From Platynereis dumerilii (lineage: Eukaryota > Annelida > Polychaeta > Phyllodocida > Nereididae), in assembly GCA_026936325.1 (NCBI GenBank), contig JAPTHN010000039.1:372001-436000 (forward strand): DNA of 64,000 bases. Reading direction: 5' to 3'. Positions 22,441 through 32,115 of this stretch are shown here, one piece after another; position 1 is the first letter of the stretch; each line of letters opens with the position of its first letter. The position numbers were made by a program, and so were the translations under genes. A model generated the notes under the pieces. The model worked only from the letters and a program-made list of their open reading frames with translations. It was not told where the DNA came from and did no database searches.

Positions 22441-23446
22441 GGGTAGTTTTTAATGAAAAAATAAAATACATTTTTACAATATATATATATTATAGCTCAA
22501 GATTTCTACCAATACCTGCTAGCCATTTTGTTTCTCACTGGATTGTTTGATTTTCTATCAAGTTGGCTAACAGAGACGATTATAGAACAAAATAATGATA
22601 ACTGAACAACATTTGTTTCTGTGATTATAGGCTATATATTTTATTTGTGAAGCATTAGCGTTTTTGACATAGGTAATCGGCGTTTAATTTGGTTAAGCAA
22701 AATCGCCGTTTTGGTAATGTCAAATAGCACATGGAACGGTTTCCTAGAATGTCTGTCATTCGAGCCTGACCAGAAGGACCCAGAGCCTCATTCAATATGA
22801 CTCACATCACCGTTAACACTGAATAGGCTCCAATGTACTTATGCAGCAAATTATGGAAAGACATGAGTCACCCCCCCCCTTCTCTTTGCACTCTACAGAG
22901 TGCCAACCTCTCGTTAAATAGATATAATTGTCATGTAACGCTATTAAAATTGAAGCTATGGAATACCAAATATGATTGAAATATCTGTGTAATGGGAGCT
23001 TTCAAAACACTTGTAACGTAACCCAGTTGTGTTATATTTCATTCTGAACAGTTCAATCTAGTCCATTTTGAAGATATTGTGAAAAACAAAAAAGTATGTC
23101 CGATCAAATTTAATGTCTCTTGAAAAACCACATTTAGCCCAGAGCTAGCCGTCAGTTATGCAGAAAACTGGCTTGCAAATGAGCTGGACTTTCTAAAATG
23201 TGGTCTGCCATTTCTGTAGCATCAGTGGTTGCTTAACTGTGGCATATTCATCGATTTATTGCTTTCAAGTAAGTCCTCTCACGTCAATTAGTGCGTCCCG
23301 CCCGTCCCGCGCCTCAGTTAACCATTTTACAGCGACCCCAGAGCAGAAACGTCACTTCCGGAGTAGTTGGAGCAGAGCGAATCGAATGTACCCTATGAAC
23401 ATCCTATGCACTTACTTTAATGATTGACAATTCTTCTTCTTTCCAG
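22441..23446. other. Intron 2 right end, nothing recognised except a GC-richer patch
   Basis: Mostly AT-rich. A patch at 23283-23400 contains GTCACTTCCGGAGTAG and, on the other strand, GGGTACATTCG, which it shares with about 20267-20290, so it is probably a diverged dispersed repeat. The frame at 23200-23427 is not supported as a gene. Confidence 0.4.
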
Positions 23447-23975
23447 ATGGCGTATTGCAATACATGGAACCATTGATGGTTATTCGAGGTTGATTACCAT
23501 GCTTCACGCATCAGACAACAATTTCGCATCGACAGTCGGTCTGTTATTTACGGAAGCTGTACGTGAATTTGGGATGCCCAGTCGTCTGCGAACTGACAGG
23601 GGAGGAGAAAATGAAGTCGCAGGAGCCATTATGGAATCAGTGAGAGGACTTGGGAGAGGAAGTTGGCTGAGAGGGCCATCCGTTCACAACCAAAGAATTG
23701 AGAGACTTTGGAGGGACTTAAGATGTTTTTACCCAAATTTTTATATCGACCTATTTTACCAATTGGAAGAAATGGGTGTACTTACTGTTGACAGCAACGT
23801 CCATATGTTTTCTCTTCATTATGTATTCATTCCACGTCTTAATTCAGCACTAAGAGACCTCCAGCAATCTTACAATAATCACAGAATTAGAACAATGAAC
23901 AATAGGACTCCTGTACAAATGTACTTCTCTGGACTGATGCAATTCCAACTATCTACATGTCAGAGACGCAATTGA
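23447..23975 (+). CDS. Integrase-core (rve, DDE) gene, main exon
   Basis: A pyrimidine-rich acceptor (TTCTTCTTCTTTCCAG) ends at 23446. The exon opens (R)WRIAIHGTIDGYSRLI, the middle of an RNase-H-fold integrase core. It contains RTDRGGEN with the second catalytic Asp. HNQRIERLWRD carries the catalytic Glu, with 34 residues between Asp and Glu as in DD34/35E enzymes. FIPRLNSALRD and NNHRIRT...TPVQMY motifs follow, typical of the many rve-domain proteins of fish and invertebrates. The first catalytic Asp is in the exon at 16303-16348. No start codon is expected here, because the frame simply reads through the acceptor. The family is mobile-element-derived; this locus may be a decayed copy (about one break suspected toward the 3' side) or an adopted gene. 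Copy 2 (62070-62598) differs by three bases, one changing Leu to Phe. Confidence 0.85.
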
Positions 23976-24242
23976 CAATGCCACCCCAAATATAGATTTG
24001 ACAGAATATGCAGTAGAGGGAACAACTGGTGCATCAGACAATGACACTTTAGTGTATGTCCCACGTCCAAGCTCGGCATTGATAATGAACAATACAATAT
24101 TTTGACGCCCCAATTGTCTGAACTTGTTCCTAATGTAAATGTACAATTTCAAGACAATGGCATTAAAATGTACCTTTCTGTTTTAATGCATGCGCATGCT
24201 TTTATTAATATGTAAGGTAGGTGGCCTTGAAATTTATCAAGA

Positions 24243-26856
24243 GTTTGCTTTCATGTATGTCTGTCAGTCAGTCTAGCTTTAGGCCCATCTTTGAATGGGC
24301 CTAGTGTTTGCTTTCATGTATGTCTGTCAGTCAGTCTAGCTTTAGGCCCATCTTTGAATGGGCCTAGAATAGTGTTAGCTTTCATGTATGTCTGTCAGTC
24401 AGTCTAGTTTTAGGCCCATCTTTGAATGGGCCTAGTGTTTGCTTTCATGTATGTCTGTCAGTCAGTCTAGCTTTAGGCCCATCTTTGAATGGGCCTAGTG
24501 TTTGCTTTCATGTATGTCTGTCAGTCAGTCTAGTTTTAGGCCCATCTTTGAATGGGCCTAGTGTTTGCTTTCATGTATGTCTGTCAGTCAGTCTAGCTTT
24601 AGGCCCATCTTTGAATGGCCTAGTGTTTGCTTTCATGTATGTCTGTCAGTCAGTCTAGTTTTAGGCCCATCTTTGAATGGGCCTAGAATAGTGTTTGCTT
24701 TCATGCGTGTATGTCTGTCAGTCAGTCTAGCTTTAGGCCATCTTTGAATGGGCCTAGTGTTTGCTTTCATGTATGTCTGTCATTCAGTCTAGCTTTGGGC
24801 CCATCTTTGAATGGGCCTTGAATAGTGTTAGCTTTCATGTTTGTCTGTCAGTCAGTCTAGTTTTAGGCCCATCTTTGAATGGGCGTAGTGTTTGCTTTCA
24901 TGTGTGTATGTCAGTCAGTCTAGCTTGAGCCCCATCTTTGGATGGGCCTAGTGTTTGCTTTCATGTATGTCTGTCATTCAGTCTAGCCTCAGGCCCATCT
25001 TTGAATGGGCCTAGAATAGTGTTAGCTTTCATGTATGTCTGTCAGTCAGTCTAGTTTTAGGCCCATCTTTGGATGGGCCTAGCATTTGCTTTCATGTATG
25101 TCTGTCAGTCAGTCTAGCTTTAGGCCCATCTTTGAATGGGCCTAGAATAGTGTTAGCTTTCATGTATGTCTCTGTCAATCAGTCTAGTTTTAGGCCCATC
25201 TTTGGATGGGCCTAGTGTTTGCTTTCGTGTATGTCTGTCTGTCAGTCTAGCTTTAGGCCCATCTTTGGATGGGCCTAGCATTTGCTTTCATGTTTGTCTG
25301 TCAGTCAGTCTAGCTTTGGGCCCATCTTTGAAAAGGCCTAGAATAGTGTTAGCTTTCATGTATGTCTCTGTCAGTCAGTCTAGCTTTAGGCCCATCTTTG
25401 GATGGGCCTAGTGTTTGCTTTCATGTTTGTCTGTCAGTCAGTCTAGGTCTAGGACCATCTTTGAATTGGCCTAGTGTTTGCTTTCACGTATGTCTGTCAG
25501 TTAGTCAAGCTTTAGGCCCATCTTTGAATGGGCCTAGAATAGTGTTTGCTTTCGTGTATGTCTGTCAGTCAGTCTAGCTTTAGGCCCATCTTTGGATGGG
25601 CCTTGTGTTTGCTTTCATGTATGTCTGTCAGTCAGTCTAGCTTTAGGCCCATCTTTGAATGGGCTTAGTGTTTGCTTTTATGTATGTCTGTCAGTCAGTC
25701 TAGCTTTAGACCCATATTTTGCTTTTGTGTATGTCTGTCAGTCAGTCTAGCTTTAGGTCCATCTTTGAATGGGCTTAGTGTTTGCTTTCGTGTATGTCTG
25801 TCAGTCAGTCTAGTTTTAGGCCCATCTCTGGATGGGCCTAGTGTTTGCTTTCATGTATGTCTGACAGTCAGTCTAGCTTTAGGCCCATCTTTGGATGGGC
25901 CTAGTGTTTGCTTTCATGTATGTATCAGTCAGTCAGTCTAGCTTTAGGCCTATCTTCGGATTGGCTTAGTGTTTGCTTTCATGCTTGTATGGTTCAGACA
26001 GTCAGTCTAGTTTTAGGCCCATCTTTGGATGGGCCTAGTGTTTGCTTTCATGTATGTCTGTCAGTCAGTCTAGCTTTAGGCCCATCTTTGAATGGGCCTA
26101 GAATAGTGTTTGCTTTCATGTATGTCTGTCAGTCAGTCTATTTTAGGCCCATCTTTGAATGGGCCTAGTGTTTGCTTTCATGTATGTCTGTCAGTCAGTC
26201 TAGTTTTAGGCCCATCTTTGGATGGGCCTAGTGTTTGCTTTCATGTATGTCTGTCAGTCAGTCTAGCTTTAGGCCCATCTTTGGATGGGCCTAGTGTTTG
26301 CTTTCATGTATGTCTGTCAGTCAGTCTAGCTTTAGGCCCATCTTTTGCTTTCATGTATGTCTGTCAGTCAGTCTAGCTTTAGGCCCATCTTTGGATGGGC
26401 CTAGTGTTTGCTTTCATGTATGTCTATCAGTCAGTCTAGCTTTAGGCCCATCTTTTGCTTTTGTGTATGTCTGTCAGTCAGTCTAGCTTTAGGCCCATCT
26501 TTGAATGGGCCTAGTGTTTGCTTTCATGTATTTCTGTCAGTCAGTCTGCTTTAGGCCCATCTTTCAGTGGGCCTAGAATAGTGTTTGCTTTCATGTATGT
26601 CTCTGTCAGTCAGTCTAGCTTTAGGCCCATCTTTGAATGGGCCTAGTGTTTGCTTTCATGTATTTCTGTCAGTCAGTCTAGCTGTAGACCCATCTTTGAA
26701 TGGGGCTAGTGTTTGCTTTCATGTATGTCTGTCAGTCAGTCTAGCTTGAAGCCCATCTTTTGCTTTCATGTATGTGTGTCAGTCAGTCTAGCTTTAGGCC
26801 CATCTTTGAATTTTCCTAGAATAGTGTTTGCTTTCATGTATTTCTGTCAATCAGTT
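24243..26856. repeat. 63-bp satellite with built-in hairpin, about 42 units
   Basis: The unit is about 63 bp. It runs TGTTTGCTTTCATGTATG, TCTGTCAGTCAGTCTAGC, then TTTAGGCCCATC and TTTGAATGGGCCTAG. Each unit contains the inverted repeat TAGGCCCAT / ATGGGCCTA (9-bp arms). Variant units carry an extra AATAG after the hairpin, and some lack it through short deletions. Because 63 is divisible by three, frames run through as 21-residue repeats (GPSVCFHVCLSVSLALGPSLN-like). These are by-products, since frames shift at every indel. Copy 2 begins at 62866. Confidence 0.96.
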
Positions 26857-26857
26857 G

Positions 26858-27090
26858 TTAACAGTACAGATTCAGACTCCTGTATGTTTAATAACATCTT
26901 AATTTCAGCCTGTATGGAGTGGCAGTATAGTCATTGCATTGACCAGTGTGTAACAGTACAGATTCAGACTCATGTATTGAATAGCATCTACAAGGCAGCA
27001 TATGCCAGAGTGGCAATACAGTCAATATATAATCAGTTTGTAACAGTACAGATTCAGACTCATGTAACAAATAGCATCTATAAGGCACAG
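26858..27090. repeat. ~91-bp tandem repeat, three units
   Basis: AACAGTACAGATTCAGACTC recurs at 26860, 26952 and 27042 (periods 92 and 90). ATAGCATCTA-type stretches and GGCA(A/G)TA(T/C)AGTCA-type stretches follow. It abuts the 63-bp satellite. Confidence 0.75.
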
Positions 27091-27101
27091 TATCGTCAGC
27101 C

Positions 27102-27212
27102 CAAAGCAAAATTGGCCTAAGTCATTTTTGCCAATTGTTGGCAAACAGCCAAAAACTGACTAAGGCTAATTTGGTTTTGACAACCAAAATGACTTAGGCC
27201 AAAATTGCTTTG
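27102..27212. mobile_element. Palindromic MITE-like element with nested hairpins
   Basis: The 27 bp at 27102-27128 (starting CAAAGCAAAATTGGCC) are inverted at 27186-27212 (ending GGCCAAAATTGCTTTG) with few mismatches. Inside is a second perfect hairpin, TTGCCAA-TTG-TTGGCAA. TGACTAAGGCTAATTTGG, inside the element, is a direct relative of the right arm. No target duplication was identified. Confidence 0.6.
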
Positions 27213-27479
27213 TGGTCTAGCTGTGTTATTAAGCATATTTCCATAAAATTATTGAATGAAACGCGAGGAAACATCTTTAATAAAATTAATGCTCACAATT
27301 ATGACCGAAAAATACTGGTGATATCTGCTAAAATCAGTGATAACAAAATTTTCCAAAAAGCTTATCTACAAAACTAAAAGTCCCAAAAAATTAAATAGCG
27401 GTTTTGAGGTACATTTCTTGGTGACATGAAAACTAATGTTAGCCAATAATTATGCTCCCTCCTCAAGCATGCTCTTAGT
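27213..27479. other. AT-rich spacer with a short LINE-like scrap
   Basis: TTTTCCAAAAAGCTTATC and CTACAAAAC at about 27350-27374 match the LINE piece at about 30135-30160 (one mismatch), suggesting a tiny LINE remnant. Nothing else is recognised. Confidence 0.4.
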
Positions 27480-29450
27480 TCCACCTAGTACTTGGCTATG
27501 TTGTTGGTACCATCCATTATTGGTGGCGTGTCCTCTGAGGTACCTTCCATTATTGGATGTGTGTTCAAGACATACCATGGACTGCTCTATGGTGGACACT
27601 AGTAACTTCTAGGAACATGTATTACAGATACTTCTCATTTCCATCTGGTACTTGGCTATGTTGTTGGTACCATCCATTATTGGTGGCGTGTCCTCTGAGG
27701 TACCTTCCATTATTGGATGTGTGTTCAAGACATACCATGGACTGCTCTATGGTGGACACTAGTAACTTCTAGGAACATGTATTACAGATACTTCTCATTT
27801 CCATCTGGTACTTGGCTATGTTGTTGGTACCATCCATTATTGGTGGCGTGTCCTCTGAGGTACCTTCCATTATTGGATGTGTGTTCAAGACATACCATGG
27901 ACTGCTCTATGGTGGACACTAGTAACTTCTAGGAACATGTATTACAGATACTTCTCATTTCCATCTGGTACTTGGCTATGTTGTTGGTACCATCCATTAT
28001 TGGTGGCGTGTCCTCTGAGGTACCTTCCATTATTGGATGTGTGTTCAAGACATACCATGGACTGCTCTATGGTGGATGCTAGTAACTTCTAGGAACTTGT
28101 ATTACAGATACTTCTCATTTCCATCTGGTACTTGGCTATGTTGTTGGTACCATCCATTATTGGTGGCGTGTCCTCTGAGGTACCTTCCATTATTGGATGT
28201 GTGTTCAAGACATACCATGGACTGCTCTATGGTGGATGCTAGTAACTTCTGGGAACTTGTATTACAGATACTTCTCATTTCCATCTGGTACTTGGCTATG
28301 TTGTTGGTACCATCCTTTATTGGTGGCGTGTCCTCTGAGGTACCTTCCGTTATTGGATGTGTGTTCAAGACATACCATGGACTGCTCTATAGTGGACACT
28401 AGTATCTTCTGGGAATGTGTATTACAGATATTTCTCTTTTCCATCTGGTACTTGGCTATGTTGTTGGTACCATCCATTATTGGTGGCGTGTCCTCTGAGG
28501 TACCTTCCATTATTGGATGTGTGTTCAAGACATACCATGGACTGCTCTATGGTGGATGCTAGTAACTTCTAGGAACATGTATTACAGATACTTCTCATTT
28601 CAATCTGGTACTTGGCTATGTTGTTGGTACCATCCATTATTGGTGGCGTGTCCTCTGAGGTACCTTCCATTATTGGATGTGTGTTCAAGACATACCATGG
28701 ACTGCTCTATGGTGGACACTACTAACTTCCAGGAACGTGTATTACAGATACTTCTCATTTCCATCTGGTACTTGGCTATGTTGTTGGTACCATCCATTAT
28801 TGGTGGCGTGTCCTCTGAGGTACCTTCCATTATTGGATGTGTGTTCAAGACATACCATGGACTGCTCTATGGTGGACATTAGTAACTTCTAGGAACGTGT
28901 ATTACAGATACTTCTCATTTCCATCTGGTACTTGGCTATGTTGTTGGTACCATCCATTATTGGTGGCGTGTCCTCTGAGGTACCTTCCATTATTGGATGT
29001 GTGTTCAAGACATACCATGGACTGCTCTATGGTGGATGCTAGTAACTTCTAGGAACTTGTATTACAGATAATTCTCATTTCCATCTGGTACTTGGCTATG
29101 TTGTTGGTACCATCCATTATTGGTGGCGTGTCCTCTGAGGTACCTTCCATTATTGGATGTGTGTTCAAGACATACCATGGACTGCTCTATGGTGGATGCT
29201 AGTAACTTCTAGGAACATGTATTACAGATAATTCTCATTTCCATCTGGTACTTGGCTATGTTGTTGGTACCATCCATTATTGGTGGCGTGTCCTCTGAGG
29301 TACCTTCCATTATTGGATGTGTGTTCAAGACATACCATGGACTGCTCTATGGTGGATGCTAGTAACTTCTAGGAACATGTATTACAGATACTTCTCATTT
29401 CCATCTGGTACTTGGCTATGTTGTTGGTACCGTCCATATTTGGTGGCGTG
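27480..29450. repeat. 160-bp satellite, about 12 units
   Basis: TTGTTGGTACCATCC recurs every 160 bp from 27501 to 29261, with a variant at 29421. Units are very similar, many differing by only a few bases (GGTGGACACTAG versus GGTGGATGCTAG; AGGAACATGT versus AGGAACTTGT). Each unit contains two related half-motifs, GGTACCATCCATTATTGG and GGTACCTTCCATTATTGG, 32 bp apart, so the unit itself arose by an older internal duplication. The period is 1 modulo 3, so frames of 71-121 codons repeat in staggered form; they are not genes. Confidence 0.96.
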
Positions 29451-29929
29451 TATTACAAATAGGGGGAATGGGAACGCAGTGAATCAGCAATGTTTATTTC
29501 CATTATATCAAAAAGTGTTTCATCCACATTCTTTATGTACGGCTTAAATGAAAGTTTAATTTGCTTCCTAAACACCTATGGCATGAAAGTATTTGCAGAG
29601 CTTCAACATTTTCAGTAATAAGCCAAAATCTTTAAAAAAATTAATTGATTAACTATGGCAACATACAGGGACACAGTGAATCTGCACCGAGTGAATCAGT
29701 GTTATAAATAAAACTATCTACTGCAAGGGCAATATATTAAACAACCTAGATAGTATGTCTGACAAAAGTTTACATTGCCATTACCATTTCCTGAGGTTTA
29801 ATGGCCATTAACCAACTTATGTTATTCCAAAACAAAGGGGTATTACCGTAAAATTGTTAACACTTAGAAATAAATCAACTAGCAAGAGGGTAAGGTCTAT
29901 TTTCTGATATTTGACAGTTGAGTATTTAC

Positions 29930-30071
29930 ACATGGTATTAGATTGTTTAAGCAAAAAATGAATAAGTGTGCCTATGCAGATGATGTAAATTTAATGGCAT
30001 CCTCATGCGCTGGACTAAAGTGCCTTATTAATTGGTGTGTTGCATATTCTAAAATGTGGAGGTTCAAGTTT
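29930..30071 (+). mobile_element. LINE fragment, reverse transcriptase YADD block
   Basis: CAYADDVNLMASS is encoded around 29967-30005, with the catalytic YADD at 29973-29984. It is followed by CLINWCVAYSKMWRFKF. This is the palm core of a non-LTR (CR1/jockey-like) reverse transcriptase. The coding sequence stops abruptly near 30071 and resumes at 30914 with NPKKTN, so the element is split by an insertion. No 5' part (endonuclease) is visible, so it is truncated. Confidence 0.75.
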
Positions 30072-30913
30072 GGTTGATCTAAACTTGCCATTGGTACATA
30101 CAGTTTAAACATGCTAAAGAATATATGGCCATATTTTTCCAAAAAGCTCATCTACAAAACAAATATAGAAAGTCATCTTTTATACGGGATATCTGCCTGG
30201 GGTCTGATGTTAACGGGAAGCAACTTTTAATAGTGAAACAAAACATCGCAATTAGGGAAATATCAAATATCGAGCGTCGAGTGAGAATTTTGCCATACTA
30301 TAAAAGAGCTGGAGTTCTAAGCCTTGAAGATTTTATCGAGAATTCATTGCAAAAATTGTCTTATAGATATATCTATGATACATTACGACAAAGAATAGCA
30401 AATATTTTTGACCACAACAAATTAAAGATCAGAAAAATATTAAATCATTTAGTAAATGTATAGCACATTTGAAACTGGAAAGGTGCTAACTATTATTTAT
30501 AAATGTAGGTAGTGGTCACTTCAGACCCCTACCCTCTGAGATATCTTATTTTTTCATTTATAATAAGGTGAGTGGTCGGACCAGACTGATAGAGTATTTT
30601 TGTATTTTAATATCCGAAACTGAATGGTATTAAAAAGGTTATGAGACACATGCATTGAATGTCTGGCTGTCCCAACTCTGCCGTTCAACTTTGAACCAGA
30701 CGAGGGGCAGCAAATGACTATATCTATCTATCTATCTATTGGTTAAATCTATCGTTGAGTTATGTTATATGTGTGTATAAATCCATATGTCATCTAAGAT
30801 AAGTATGTGTATATGTTGATATGTTAACTAAACAAGCATCATATAAATTGTTTTATTTTAATTGATGAATATTTAATAAGTGCATATGTTATGTTAATAA
30901 ATGTATCAAATCC
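30072..30913 (+). mobile_element. Second LINE 3' fragment inserted into the first
   Basis: About 30110-30205 reads KKLIYKTNIESHLLYGISAWG in one frame, a classic post-RT LINE motif. The frame then shifts and from about 30217 reads KQLLIVKQNIAIREI, AGVLSLEDFIENSLQKLSYR and YIYDTLRQRIANIF to a stop at 30463. The last motif matches the minus-strand LINE tail at 7287-8188, so both belong to one family. The 3' UTR includes a short ATCT tract (30718-30740). The right junction shows AATCC twice. It is frameshifted and 5'-truncated, so inactive. Confidence 0.65.
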
Positions 30914-31466
30914 AATCCAAAGAAAACAAATGCAACGTGTATGGGTAAAAATGTATTAAATTCAGTGTCCTCTATTACTCTTGACGGTGAGATAAAATCA
31001 AATGTAGCTCAGTTGGAAATACTTGGTGTTACTGTGGATAGGAAATGTTTGTATCGTATAGAAAATAGAATTAGTTTGTGTAGAAAGAGTCTGTATAAAC
31101 TGACATGTTGTGGTATGACTTGTCCGGGTTTACATACTGATGTCAAATGTTAACTTTGGAAATCTGTTGGTGCTCCAACTTTATTATATGGATCAGATTG
31201 TATGCCATGCTCTAATAATGATGTGCAGAATTTATGATATACACAAATATCATTAAAAATGTCTTCGGTCTCAGTAAGAGAAACCATCATTCTAGGCAAC
31301 GTCTTGTGGATATTTGATTTGTGAAATTTATCTCATTTTGTTTTAACCTTATTATCAAAATATGACTTATTTAATAAACCTTTTGTAAAATATTTATATT
31401 GTTTTCACTCATGTATTGTCCATGTCTATGTATTTATTTAACTGTGTTAATAAAGTTCATTCTTTA
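30914..31466 (+). mobile_element. LINE fragment, continuation of the YADD element to its 3' end
   Basis: It opens NPKKTNATCMGKNVLNSVSS, then ITLDGEI, LGVTVD and ENRISLCRKSLYKLT. Downstream, in other frames, come GAPTLLYGSDCMP-like and VFGLSKRNHHSRQRLV-like stretches, as in the C-terminal region of non-LTR reverse transcriptases. The frame is broken at least once (stop at 31153). The 3' UTR is AT-rich with AATAAA (31450) near the end. It joins the fragment at 29930-30071 across the inserted LINE. Confidence 0.72.
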
Positions 31467-32010
31467 TAAATACTCATGTTGTGCTGTTTCCTATTAGATA
31501 AAATATCACAATGGCGATTTAATTTTATGAGCAAAATATACCAAAACATATCCCTTTCTTTATGAAGGAGTGACAAAAAAGGCAATTTACAAAATTAAAG
31601 GCAATTTACAAAATGAAATGATGACAGAAACACCAGTTAAAAATTATTACATTAAGTAATAATATATAGCCGTTATAAAGTGTTCCCACTGGCTTGGAAT
31701 GGCTCTGAGGAGGAACTGATGGGCCGGCCCTGTTGCCTGACTGGCCCTTGATAAATAATTCAAAATCAGCAGAAGAAATATGAGCAAAAGGGAAGATGGT
31801 ATTTACCGATTGTAATTATATATTTATTTTTAAAAATAATACAAAATGACACAGTTACATTGGCTGCCACTGCATTATAGTCTTTTCAATGACTTTCTCA
31901 CAGAAAGATGGGCCTCACTGATTTAAAAACATATTTTTAAAAGTAAAACACATGTTCGTTTTTATGTATTTTGTAACATACATAAGCATTTCTGTTTTAC
32001 GGGTATCACA
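31467..32010. other. AT-rich spacer, nothing recognised
   Basis: No coding or repeat structure was seen beyond AT-rich runs and a short doubled AAGGCAATTTACAAAAT near 31578-31614. Confidence 0.4.
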
Positions 32011-32011
32011 T

Positions 32012-32115
32012 CTTGACACCCGTCACCATTTGACGCCCGTCACCACTTGACGCCCGTCATTAGCCAAGACCCGTCAAAAGCTGTCAGACCTGTCAAGACA
32101 TGTCAACTGACACCT
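32012..32115. promoter_or_regulatory. Cluster of TGACG/CGTCA and TGTCA half-sites (possible regulatory patch or eroded minisatellite)
   Basis: Three units of about 17 bp share the pattern TTGAC(A/G)CCCGTCA. Two contain the inverted repeat TGACG-CC-CGTCA. They are followed by AAGACCCGTCAAAAG and then CTGTCA, CTGTCA, ATGTCA and TGACA. TGACG and TGTCA are core sites for bZIP and TALE homeodomain factors respectively. The tandem spacing suggests a minisatellite, so function is only a possibility. Confidence 0.35.

Noticed and set aside
23283-23400. CRE/ETS-like promoter just upstream of the integrase exon
   Set aside because: TTCCGG and GTCAC words are present, but the patch shares sequence with about 20262-20350 and lies inside the presumed intron, so a dispersed repeat is more likely.
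23424-23446. Starting the integrase protein at the upstream TTG
   Set aside because: TTG is not a eukaryotic start here, and the bases 23424-23446 are the pyrimidine tract and AG of a splice acceptor.
24422-26376. Long frames with 21-residue repeats (GPSVCFHVCLSVSLALG)
   Set aside because: They follow the 63-bp satellite period, begin and end wherever unit indels shift the frame, and show no start context or domain.
24243-26856. CRISPR-like array
   Set aside because: Units are contiguous tandem copies without unique spacers, in a eukaryotic setting.
27557-29547. Repeated frames of 71-121 codons starting MCVQDIPWTALWW
   Set aside because: They are staggered by 160 bp with the satellite, occur on both strands and are purely a by-product of the array.
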